DNA of 6,914 nt from Natrinema soli (GTDB lineage: Archaea > Halobacteriota > Halobacteria > Halobacteriales > Natrialbaceae). Location: assembly GCF_028618695.1 (NCBI RefSeq), contig NZ_JAQIVI010000021.1:1-6914 (forward strand). Reading direction: 5' to 3'. The notes beneath the pieces were generated by a model. That model was not told the DNA's origin. It made no database searches and was given only the letters and a program-made list of their open reading frames with translations. Positions 1 through 5,331 of this stretch are shown here, piece after piece. The position numbers were made by a program, and so were the translations under genes. The number at the start of each line of letters is the position of its first letter. Position 1 is the first letter of the stretch.

Positions 1-121
1 CGACCGGCCGCGCGACGGGCAGGGCACCGCGGGGAATCCCGAGGACGATGTCGACCGCGAGATCGCGGCGCTCGAGTTCCGCTGCGAGGCGTTCGCCGGC
101 GTCGGTTCTGTCGTCGAACAT
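1..121 (-). CDS. Phosphoribosyltransferase-family protein, N-terminal 40 residues (runs off the window start)
   Basis: The minus strand from the ATG at 121 reads MFDDRTDAGERLAAEL and continues to IVLGIPRGALPVA before the window edge. The opening MFxDRxxAGxxLAxxL followed by LGIPRGxxPVA is the typical start of haloarchaeal and bacterial type I phosphoribosyltransferases of the ComF/hypoxanthine-PRTase-like group. The catalytic PRPP loop (DDG/T motif) would lie beyond the window, so the substrate cannot be named. The gene diverges from the dehydratase gene at 257. An AT-richer stretch at 150-163 lies about 26-30 bases upstream of the ATG and could be its TATA box, which would give a nearly leaderless mRNA. 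Only the family is supported, not the reaction. Confidence 0.75.
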   Translation of the reverse strand, partial: MFDDRTDAGERLAAELERRDLAVDIVLGIPRGALPVARPV

Positions 122-256
122 GGTCCTGTCCGGTAGTACGGGAGCGACGCATTACGTGTTTGCGCCGCACACGCCGGGACAGTGATGTCGGTCCGATGCG
201 ATCGGACCGGAACACGCCTGCCGAATCCCTACACGGTGTCGTTCTGGAAAGGGCGT

Positions 257-1033
257 ATGGGACGCCTCCAGCAAACGCTCTCGAACGTGAGCGACGAGAC
301 GGAGCAGGACAACGGTCGCGTCGGGATCGTCGGCGGGAGCGTCGCGTACCCGAGCCAGCCCGCGCTCGTCGGGCAAGCGGCGCTGCGGACCGGCTCCGAT
401 CACGTCCGGGCGTTCGTCCCCGAGCCGATCTACGAGATCGTCGCGGGCCACTCGCCGAATCTCCTCGTCGACCGCTACGACCGCGAGCAGTTCGACGACG
501 GTGCCGTCGAACGGACTCTCGAGGTGGCCGACTGGGCCGACGCCTTCGTGATCGGCCCCGGGCTCGCCGACGCGGATCCCGACGCGGTTCGCGAGGCGGT
601 CGATCGGATCGAGGTCCCGATCGTCGTCGACGCGCTGGCGATCGAACCCGCGCTCGAGGCGGACCTCTCGAACGCGATCCTGACGCCGAGCGGTTCCGAG
701 GACGACCCGATATACGGGGCCTACGGCTCGCTCGAGACCTTCTCCGAAGAGACCGGGGCGGTCATCACCCTGACCGGTGGCGTCGACGAGATCGTCGCCG
801 AGGGGGAGCGGATCGAAAACGAGACGGGAACGTCGGCGATGACCGTCGCCGGGACCGGAGATACGCTGTCGGGGATCATCGCCTCGCTGCTCGGGCAGGG
901 AATGGATCGCCGCGAGGCCGCGGAACTCGGCGCCTGGATCCTCGGCAAGACCGGCGAGCTCGCGACCGCCGAGCACGGACCGGGCGTCGTCGCGACCGAC
1001 GTCATCGAACGGATTCCGAACACGATCCGTTAA
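257..1033 (+). CDS. nnrD: ADP-dependent NAD(P)H-hydrate dehydratase-like protein (stand-alone YjeF C-terminal/ribokinase fold), 258 aa
   Basis: The family uses ADP to dehydrate S-NAD(P)HX, repairing hydrated nicotinamide cofactors in the cytosol. Seen here: an N-terminal glycine motif (GIVGGS, residues 23-28), PALVGQAALRTGSD (35-48), the GPG turn (100-102), VVDALAI (123-129) and the C-terminal AGTGDTLSGIIASLL (198-212), with D202 in the catalytic Asp position. The usual TPHPGE motif is replaced by TPSGSE (143-148), which is odd. Many archaea fuse this domain to an NnrE epimerase; no epimerase domain is present here. I chose the ATG at 257 because the protein then begins MGRLQQTL just before the fold. 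An in-frame GTG at 182 would add 25 residues of unlikely composition. The gene ends 31 bases before the convergent stress-protein gene. It could be a divergent paralogue with another substrate. Confidence 0.82.
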   Translation: MGRLQQTLSNVSDETEQDNGRVGIVGGSVAYPSQPALVGQAALRTGSDHVRAFVPEPIYEIVAGHSPNLLVDRYDREQFDDGAVERTLEVADWADAFVIGPGLADADPDAVREAVDRIEVPIVVDALAIEPALEADLSNAILTPSGSEDDPIYGAYGSLETFSEETGAVITLTGGVDEIVAEGERIENETGTSAMTVAGTGDTLSGIIASLLGQGMDRREAAELGAWILGKTGELATAEHGPGVVATDVIERIPNTIR

Positions 1034-1064
1034 CCGCTCGCTTCGGCACCCGCTTTCGGATCGG

Positions 1065-1496
1065 CTACTGTTCGCGGACGACGATCACCGTCATCGGTGC
1101 GCGGCGGACCACCCGCTCAGAAACGCTTCCGAGCATGACGCGACCGACGCCGCGTCGTCCGTGACTGCCGACGACGATTTGCTCGAATCCGTTCTCGACC
1201 GCGTAGTCGACGATTTCCCGCGCCGGCTTCCCCTTCTCGACGGCCGTCTCGATCTCGCGGTCGGTGTCAGCGCCCGATCGCACGGCCGCCTCTACGACCT
1301 CCTCACCGCGTTCTCGCGCGTTCTCGTATCCCGGGAGCGCCGCTTCGGAGGTGGCGAACGACGCCCAGTACCCCTCCGGAAGTCGAACGACGTGTATCGC
1401 CGTTATCGCGGATTCGGGGAACTCTTCGAGCGCGTACTCGAGCGCCGCCTCGGCTTGCGGGGAATCGTCGATCGCGACCAGCGTTTTCCGGACCAT
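1065..1496 (-). CDS. Universal stress protein, UspA family, 143 aa
   Basis: This is a single-domain cytoplasmic UspA protein of the usual length. It begins MVRKTLVAIDDSPQ, with the first strand and the acidic D10-D11 of the nucleotide site. It ends with the ATP-binding signature G-x2-G-x9-G-S: G110, G113, G123 and S124 inside VVGSHGRRGVGRVMLGS, followed by the last strand MTVIVV. Complete retention of this motif places it in the ATP-binding class of Usp proteins. Family members dimerise and act in stress survival; no specific partner can be read here. The ATG at 1496 was chosen because the fold begins at once; an in-frame ATG at 1517 would add only seven residues. It lies 71 bases downstream of the methyltransferase gene on the same strand, so the two may share a transcript. 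It converges with the dehydratase gene. Confidence 0.9.
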   Translation of the reverse strand: MVRKTLVAIDDSPQAEAALEYALEEFPESAITAIHVVRLPEGYWASFATSEAALPGYENARERGEEVVEAAVRSGADTDREIETAVEKGKPAREIVDYAVENGFEQIVVGSHGRRGVGRVMLGSVSERVVRRAPMTVIVVREQ

Positions 1497-1567
1497 GCGG
1501 GAGAGTACCACCCGCATGGACGTAACGACGATCTCACGATCCTGGGAAATTCGCACGTACTGGCAGG

Positions 1568-2245
1568 CTATCGGATCGACCCCGTCGCAGCCCGCCGACG
1601 TCGAAGTCGCCCGCGAACGATCGGCGTCACCGGAAACACCCCGACGGTGACTCGCTCTATCTCGAGGACGTCGAACGCGTCGTGTCCGACGAAGCGCTCG
1701 ACCGTCTCGCGGTTCAACTGACAGCCGCCCGCAGCGCGTTCCCACAGCGGCGTGAGAGCGTCCTGCGCTCGGGCCCGCCAGCCGTCGTTGCGGACGTGCT
1801 CGAGGAAGCGCAGTTCGCCGCCCGGTCGCAGGACGCGGGCGAACTCCTCGAGCGCCGTCTCGGGGTCGGCGATGGTACAGAAGACCAGACTCGAGAGGAC
1901 GACATCGAAGCTGTCGTCGGCGTACGGCAGCGACTCGGCGCGGTCACCGCGGAGGTGAACCTCGAGGCCGGTCCCCCTCGCCTCGCGGGCGGCGCGGCGT
2001 CGCATGTGCGGATCCGGTTCGATCGCGTGGTACTCGGGGGTGTCGTCGGCGTCGGTCGCGTACGGAATCATCACGCCGTTGCCCGCACCGATATCGAGAA
2101 CGCGACCGGAGAGGTCGGCCGCGAGGTACTCGCGGTGGGGGCCGATCAGGAACCGATCCGGCACGAACCGATCGTACAGTGCGGCGAACGTGGGGTGTGA
2201 GATCATCCGATCGCCCGCGGCGCACCGTGGATTACTGTCTGCCAT
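1568..2245 (-). CDS. Class I SAM-dependent methyltransferase, METTL7/TMT1-like, 225 aa
   Basis: The protein is a Rossmann-fold methyltransferase. Visible motifs are motif I VLDIGAGNG (49-57), the acidic end of strand 2 in AIEPDP (E76), GDRAESLPYADDSFDVVLSS (100-119), and post-motif VLRPGGELRFLEHV (138-151). The tail QDALTPLWERAAGGCQLNRET (about 161-181) matches the D/G-GC-x-L-x-R-E/D-T hallmark that I associate with METTL7-type enzymes; human members methylate thiols. The substrate here is unknown and may be a lipid, quinone or thiol. There is no N-terminal membrane anchor. The start at 2245 gives MADSNPRC and lies about 40 bases after a TATA-like element (2281-2292, minus strand). An alternative ATG at 2206 gives 212 aa beginning MISHPTFAALYD, where the conserved part starts, so the true start is uncertain. 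Confidence 0.85.
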   Translation of the reverse strand: MADSNPRCAAGDRMISHPTFAALYDRFVPDRFLIGPHREYLAADLSGRVLDIGAGNGVMIPYATDADDTPEYHAIEPDPHMRRRAAREARGTGLEVHLRGDRAESLPYADDSFDVVLSSLVFCTIADPETALEEFARVLRPGGELRFLEHVRNDGWRARAQDALTPLWERAAGGCQLNRETVERFVGHDAFDVLEIERVTVGVFPVTPIVRGRLRRRRAATGSIR

Positions 2246-2838
2246 CGTGTCACTCGGTCTAACGGACGGCGACCTGAGTGATACCCCTTTTCCCGTCGGT
2301 ACTCGAACTCGTAGCGATCGGTTTCGGGACGGATACCGATCGTTGCCCGATCGGCAGAGAGGGTGGTTGCTACGTCTCAGTTCAGATCGACCAACCGACG
2401 GCGGTGGCGCGCGCTCGGTCGCGGTGAGCGGAGCGAGACCGAACTGAGTGAGATCTCGGAATGGCGAGCGGGAAGCGAATGCGAGGTCCAAGCACAGCGA
2501 GGACCTCGAGAAGCGAACGGCGAACGACGTGAGCTGTGAGAAGCGACCCGTGAGGCCAGCGAACCGCGATTTGATACCATGCGAGATCGTCGCGAATAGT
2601 GGGGACTGACGGTCCTGCGAACCATGCGAATAGTGCGAGACCGGAGATCTCGCAGACCATGTGAACGGACGATACGCACCCGTGATCAGACGGCGGCTCC
2701 GCCGTCGTGAGCAGACGGGCGTGGAGTGCCCGTGCGGAGAAATCGGTTGAGGGGGTGGCGATCCCCTGATGTCACGATAGGAGGACGCTTTTTCTCACAC
2801 ATACCACCAAAATCCAGGTTTCATTCACACACAGCAGT
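2246..2838. other. Non-coding stretch rich in short hairpins and GCGA/GAGC words
   Basis: I see no convincing gene here: open frames lack haloarchaeal codon bias and match no family I know. From about 2400 to 2770 the plus strand is purine-rich with repeated GCGA, GAGC and GTGAG words and a chain of short inverted repeats. Examples are TCGGTC/GACCGA (2415-2420 with 2437-2442) and TGCGAGA/TCTCGCA (2634-2640 with 2648-2654). The word GCGAATAGTG is repeated at 2592-2601 and 2626-2635. The same low-complexity style recurs around the tRNA at 4095-4115, 4211-4230 and 4311-4330. After about 2770 the sequence becomes AT-richer. It may be a degenerate intergenic repeat or the remnant of a lost gene. 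Confidence 0.5.
2689..2733. repeat. Two consecutive hairpins
   Basis: The first is a perfect inverted repeat, GACGGCGG (2689-2696) with CCGCCGTC (2699-2706), separated by two bases. The second pairs ACGGGC (2715-2720) with GCCCGT (2728-2733) across a 7-base loop. Neither is followed by a T-run on the plus strand, so they do not look like simple intrinsic terminators. They could be structured elements in a non-coding transcript or part of the degenerate repeat field around them. Confidence 0.55.
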
Positions 2839-2892
2839 CGATTTTCCTCGCCGGTCCCGCGCCCAGCAGCGAGGAAATCGCTATAGCGATTT
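2839..2892. promoter_or_regulatory. Compound inverted repeat upstream of trm5: long hairpin sharing an arm with an 18-bp palindrome
   Basis: CGATTTTCCTCG (2839-2850) pairs with CGAGGAAATCG (2870-2880), with one bulged T and a 19-base loop. The right arm runs into a perfect 18-bp palindrome, AAATCGCTATAGCGATTT (2875-2892), which is followed by TTGGTTTATCC. The two structures share 2875-2880 and cannot form together. A TATA-like GGTTTATCC at 2895-2903 would place a transcription start near 2925, about 40 bases before the trm5 ATG. In that case the palindrome sits at the BRE/upstream position and is probably a protein-binding dyad. If transcription starts further upstream, the pair would instead look like an RNA switch, with the palindrome plus T-run acting as a terminator. 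Confidence 0.5.
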
Positions 2893-2964
2893 TTGGTTTA
2901 TCCGAACGAATGCGGATCGACACTGAAACGTCAGCGTTACGGCGGCGCGCCGGCCAGTTCGTGT

Positions 2965-3954
2965 ATGGAAGTGCCGTGCGTCCGCGTCGCGCGCGAAGCG
3001 GGGGAAGCGGCGCGATCGTCGCTCGCCGACGCCGACCTGATCGACGACGCCTACGAGATCACCGTCTCGGACGGCCAGCTCTACATTCCGATCACCGACT
3101 CCGACGCCGCATCGGCTGTGCTCGAGGAGTGCGAAATCGTCTCCCGGGAAGCCACCGAGCGCGAGCAGCAGACGACGCCCGCGGATCTCCTCGCGTTCGA
3201 TCCCACCTACGAGCGACTCGGCAAGGCCGCGCTCATCGACGAGGACGATCCCGAGCGGGCACGCGATATCGCCGACGCCATCCTCGAGTCGGATCTCCCC
3301 GCGGAAACGGTGCTGAACAAGGCCTCGAAAGTCAAAGGCGAGACGCGCGTGCGCGACTGGGAGCTGCTCGCCGGCGAGAACACGGCGGTCGTCCACCGCG
3401 AGTACGGCTGCGAGTTCGCACTGGACCTCGCGACGGTCTACTTCTCGCCGCGGCTCGCGACCGAGCGCCACCGCGTGGCCGAGCAGGTAGACGCGAATGA
3501 GCACGCGTTCGATATGTTCGCCGGCGTCGGCCCCTTCGTGATCCCGTTCGCGAAACGCGGCGCGACGTGCGTCGGCGTGGACATCAACGCCGAGGCGATC
3601 GACTACCTCCGCGAGAACGCCCGCCGAAACGGGGTCGCGGACCGCGTGACCGCTATTAACGACGATGTGCGCGAGGTGGCCGCCGAATACGAAAACCGGG
3701 CCGACCGGATCGTGATGAACCTCCCCCACAGCGCCGACGATTTCCTCGAGTCGGCCGTCACCCTGGCCGGCGACGACTGTACCCTCCACTACTACGACAT
3801 CCAGCACGAGGACGACCCGTTCGGGCCGGGCGAACGCGCGATTCGCGCAGCCGCCGAACCCGAGTACGCGGTCACCGTCGAAACCCGCCACACCGTCCGG
3901 TCCTACGCTCCCCACGAGCTGAACGTCTGTCTGGACGTCCACCTCGAGCGGTAA
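2965..3954 (+). CDS. trm5: tRNA (guanine(37)-N1)-methyltransferase, Trm5 family, 329 aa
   Basis: Trm5 transfers a methyl group from SAM to N1 of G37, next to the anticodon, preventing +1 frameshifting. The start MEVPCVRVAREAGEAARSSL aligns with the beginning of archaeal Trm5 proteins that carry the small D1 domain, and YEITVSDGQLYIPI follows as in that domain. The ATG at 2965 was chosen on this basis; an upstream extension to 2893 looks spurious. The SAM site is DMFAGVGPFVIPFAK (from D183), then GVDINAEAIDYLRENARRN. The catalytic-region NLP motif is MNLPHSADDFLESA, with N252-L253-P254. HYYDIQ and a closing strand NVCLDVHL complete the fold. The length matches family members of about 330-340 aa. 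A TATA-like box lies at 2895-2903. The gene precedes the tRNA-Thr gene, but that tRNA has A37 and is not an expected substrate. Confidence 0.93.
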   Translation: MEVPCVRVAREAGEAARSSLADADLIDDAYEITVSDGQLYIPITDSDAASAVLEECEIVSREATEREQQTTPADLLAFDPTYERLGKAALIDEDDPERARDIADAILESDLPAETVLNKASKVKGETRVRDWELLAGENTAVVHREYGCEFALDLATVYFSPRLATERHRVAEQVDANEHAFDMFAGVGPFVIPFAKRGATCVGVDINAEAIDYLRENARRNGVADRVTAINDDVREVAAEYENRADRIVMNLPHSADDFLESAVTLAGDDCTLHYYDIQHEDDPFGPGERAIRAAAEPEYAVTVETRHTVRSYAPHELNVCLDVHLER

Positions 3955-4069
3955 TCCGGAGCGTCAACGCGTGCCATCTGCCATGAACTCCCATCGCACG
4001 AGCGCACCGATTCGCAATCCTTATGGCTGGTATCGGTCCTACGAATGAATGTACTCGCGCCGGTGTTGA

Positions 4070-4085
4070 GGCGACGGTCGTCGCC
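4070..4085. repeat. Short perfect hairpin upstream of tRNA-Thr
   Basis: GGCGAC (4070-4075) and GTCGCC (4080-4085) form a 6-bp stem around the loop GGTC. It lies 30 bases before the tRNA and could be in the tRNA leader or mark the end of the trm5 transcript. There is no T-run after it. The 160 bases between trm5 and the tRNA hold no gene I can support. A TATA-like CCTTATGG at about 4018-4025 is the best candidate for the tRNA promoter. Confidence 0.4.
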
Positions 4086-4114
4086 GATGCATGGGACACG
4101 AGCGAAGTGAGTGT

Positions 4115-4188
4115 GCCGGTGTAGCTCAGACTGGCAGAGCGAATCCTTCGTAAGGATTAGGTCGAGGGTTCAAATCCCTCCACCGGCT
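4115..4188 (+). tRNA. tRNA-Thr, anticodon CGU
   Basis: A complete cloverleaf of 74 bases without intron. The acceptor GCCGGTG (4115-4121) pairs with CACCGGC (4181-4187), with discriminator T at 4188. The D stem GCTC/GAGC encloses a loop with GG. The anticodon stem AATCC/GGATT carries the loop TTCGTAA, so the anticodon is CGU, decoding ACG threonine codons. The T stem GAGGG/CCCTC encloses TTCAAAT. Position 37 is A, the usual site for t6A in threonine tRNAs. CCA is not encoded. The sequence runs into TCTTTT, a likely stop signal. Confidence 0.96.
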
Positions 4189-4193
4189 CTTTT
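4188..4193 (+). terminator. T-run at the 3' end of tRNA-Thr
   Basis: TCTTTT directly follows the acceptor stem. Short T-runs are the usual archaeal terminator for tRNA genes. Efficiency cannot be judged, and the T-arm copies downstream become relevant if readthrough occurs. Confidence 0.45.
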
Positions 4194-4227
4194 GGCGACG
4201 AACGGACGTGAGGAGCGAAAGAGCGAC

Positions 4228-4289
4228 TGGAGGGATTTGAATCAGGGAGGAGCTTGCTCCGACCGTGGTTCAAATCCCTCCACCCGACT
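4228..4289. repeat. tRNA-Thr T-arm copies: one inverted, one direct
   Basis: The 18-base word GGTTCAAATCCCTCCACC of the tRNA (4167-4184) recurs exactly 100 bases later at 4267-4284, followed by CGACT instead of the tRNA's GGCT. Between them, TGGAGGGATTTGAA (4228-4241) is an exact inverted copy of the T-arm. It can pair over 14 bp with 4269-4282, or equally with the tRNA itself at 4169-4182. Inside the inverted repeat is a small hairpin, GGAGC-TT-GCTCC (4249-4260). The direct copy cannot form a proper T stem with the bases before it and has no acceptor partner, so it is not a second tRNA. It may be an integration scar (att-like duplication of a tRNA 3' end) or a recurring haloarchaeal tRNA-derived intergenic repeat. 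Confidence 0.7.
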
Positions 4290-4648
4290 TGTCTTCTGCG
4301 ACGGATATCACGCGAGGAGCGAGCGCCAGGGGGAGTGAAATGGGGATGCTGTTTCGCTACGACCATCAATCGATTTCAACGAGGGGCCTGTTGTCCGCCG
4401 GGTCGACGACTCATTCGGGCCGCCAAGATCACTGTACGGCAGCCAACGGTGGCATGAACGTCCGAATGAAGCTGTGAGCGACTCGAGGACTGAGCTATTG
4501 CTTCGATTCAACCGATTCACGGGGTTCAACCGCGGGTCAGCGTCTGTGATAAATCACATATTGCGATATCAAATGGGTGATTCCCGTGATCAGCGGCTAT
4601 CGACGGACGAAGACTGCGAGAACGATTACAGCGAGAAGACGATTACAG
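4290..4648. other. Non-coding spacer between tRNA region and the thioredoxin cluster
   Basis: I see no supportable gene in these 359 bases. An AT-rich core at about 4550-4575 holds the dyad GTGAT-AA-ATCAC and TATA-like words, but no gene starts nearby on either strand. TTCAACCG is repeated at 4507-4514 and 4525-4532. The right end holds the tandem repeat described separately. Confidence 0.5.
4616..4648. repeat. Tandem 16-18-base repeat after the small ORF
   Basis: GCGAGAACGATTACAG (4616-4631) is followed directly by GCGAGAAGACGATTACAG (4631-4648), which differs by two inserted bases. Read on the minus strand it begins right after the TAA of the small ORF as two pyrimidine-rich units, CTGTAATCGT plus CTTCTCG or TCTCGC. 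Its position suggests a transcript-end region for the thioredoxin operon, but there is no clear T-run, so this is tentative. Confidence 0.5.
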
Positions 4649-4735
4649 TTAGATCTCGAGCGACGGCTCCACCGCGTGCTCGAGCATCTCGAGGAGGTCG
4701 TGGACGGTCGCGGGCACCGTGCCGTCCTCGTTCAT
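4649..4735 (-). CDS. Possible 28-residue protein overlapping the thioredoxin stop (ATGA)
   Basis: The thioredoxin gene ends with GAATGA on the minus strand. The ATG in that word (4735-4733) opens a new frame that runs to a TAA at 4651-4649. The predicted peptide begins MNEDGTVPATVHDLLEMLEH and ends AVEPSLEI. Nearly all third codon positions are G or C, as in the neighbouring genes. The middle forms a likely amphipathic helix with acidic faces, and there are no cysteines. A 4-base stop/start overlap is a common sign of translational coupling, so it would be made together with thioredoxin. I do not recognise a family. The alternative is a chance frame or the remnant of a longer protein; at this length base composition alone is not proof. 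Confidence 0.45.
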   Translation of the reverse strand: MNEDGTVPATVHDLLEMLEHAVEPSLEI

Positions 4736-5097
4736 TCGTTGGTGCATCCCTCGATCAGGCGACGCAGTCGGTCCGCCGGCAGCGCGCCGGTGAGCTGTTC
4801 GACCTGCTCGCCGTCCGCGAAGAGCGCGAGCGTCGGAACGCCACGGACGCCGTAGGCACCCGCGAGTTGCTGATGTTCGTCGACGTCGACGTTCGCGATC
4901 ACGGCCGCCGTCTCGCTAGCCAATTCCGCGAGAACGGGCTCGAGCATCTGACAGGGACCACACCAGTCGGCGTAGAAGTCGACGAGCACGGCCTCGCGCG
5001 CCTCGATGACCTCGTCGAGATGGTTCTCGTTCTCGATGGAAAGCGGTTCGTCAATCGACTGTTCGGACGTTTCGCCGCGCCCATCAGTTGCCATCAT
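4732..5097 (-). CDS. trxA: Thioredoxin, 121 aa
   Basis: A single thioredoxin fold in the cytosol, reducing protein disulfides. The active site is DFYADWCGPCQML with C46 and C49; the cis-proline loop is VRGVPTL (P88); the last strand and helix follow (ADGEQVEQLTGALPADRLRRL). An extension of about 20 residues, rich in E, D and S, precedes the fold and is common in haloarchaeal thioredoxins. There is one extra cysteine, C118, near the C-terminus. Start: ATG at 5097 or the next codon, ATG at 5094. A TATA-like GATTACA (5117-5126, minus strand) centred about 25 bases upstream favours a leaderless start at 5097; a GGAG before it could also serve the second ATG. The regulator gene lies upstream and carries a matching promoter dyad. 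The partner reductase is not in the window. Confidence 0.95.
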   Translation of the reverse strand: MMATDGRGETSEQSIDEPLSIENENHLDEVIEAREAVLVDFYADWCGPCQMLEPVLAELASETAAVIANVDVDEHQQLAGAYGVRGVPTLALFADGEQVEQLTGALPADRLRRLIEGCTNE

Positions 5098-5116
5098 CTC
5101 TCCGAACGGGTCGACA

Positions 5117-5146
5117 GTGTGTAATCATTTGTGAGAAGTGCACAAT
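5117..5146 (-). promoter_or_regulatory. Thioredoxin promoter with dyad operator
   Basis: On the minus strand ATTGTGC-ACTTCT-CACAAAT (5146-5127) is followed at once by the TATA-like GATTACACAC (5126-5117), 20-29 bases before the thioredoxin ATG. The dyad arms TTGTG/CACAA are perfect inverses. The same heptamers, with an 8-base spacer instead of 6, precede a TATA-like element in front of the regulator gene (5765-5786). The dyad thus covers the BRE position, where a bound regulator could block or help TFB/TBP. The match between two promoters is seen; the bound protein is inferred. Confidence 0.6.
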
Positions 5147-5281
5147 ATGGGCACGAATTCTATTTGTAACTCGACCAACTCCAGTACGTTCGTCGAGAGG
5201 GCATTCCACGACGTCGTCTTTGCGACGACCGATGTGCTCGAGGACGAGAGTCGGTGTTCTCCGGGACGGAGAGAGAAAAGA

Positions 5282-5316
5282 TGAGTGATCACTCACCGCG
5301 AGATTTGTGAGTGAGA
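5282..5316 (-). terminator. Palindrome and hairpin after the regulator gene
   Basis: TCACTCAC (5289-5296) and GTGAGTGA (5307-5314) can pair across 10 bases, and TGAGTGATCACTCA (5282-5295) is itself a perfect 14-bp palindrome, so two folds compete. On the minus strand the hairpin lies 18 bases beyond the regulator stop and is followed by the pyrimidine-rich ATCTTTTCTCTCTC (to about 5270). This fits a transcription end for the regulator mRNA. It also contains ATTTGTGAG, like one arm of the promoter dyads, so an extra binding site is possible. Confidence 0.4.
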
Positions 5317-5331
5317 TCGAGGCGTCCGAGG

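Noticed and set aside
160..1164. Long plus-strand open frame of 334 codons over the dehydratase gene
   Set aside because: Extremely arginine-rich translation typical of a shifted frame in GC-rich DNA; the overlapping frame encodes a recognisable protein.
2400..2770. CRISPR-like array
   Set aside because: The repeats are short, degenerate and irregularly spaced.
2881..3942. 353-codon minus-strand frame opposite trm5
   Set aside because: It mirrors the codon register of trm5, matches no family, and trm5 has all its motifs.
2965..4188. Functional link between trm5 and the adjacent tRNA-Thr
   Set aside because: The tRNA has A37, not the G37 that Trm5 methylates; adjacency is probably incidental.
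4228..4289. Second tRNA gene downstream of tRNA-Thr
   Set aside because: No acceptor, D or anticodon arm can be built, and the T stem before the direct copy has mismatches.
4111..4338. Small plus-strand frames over the tRNA and T-arm copies
   Set aside because: They are translations of tRNA sequence; the tRNA cloverleaf explains the bases.
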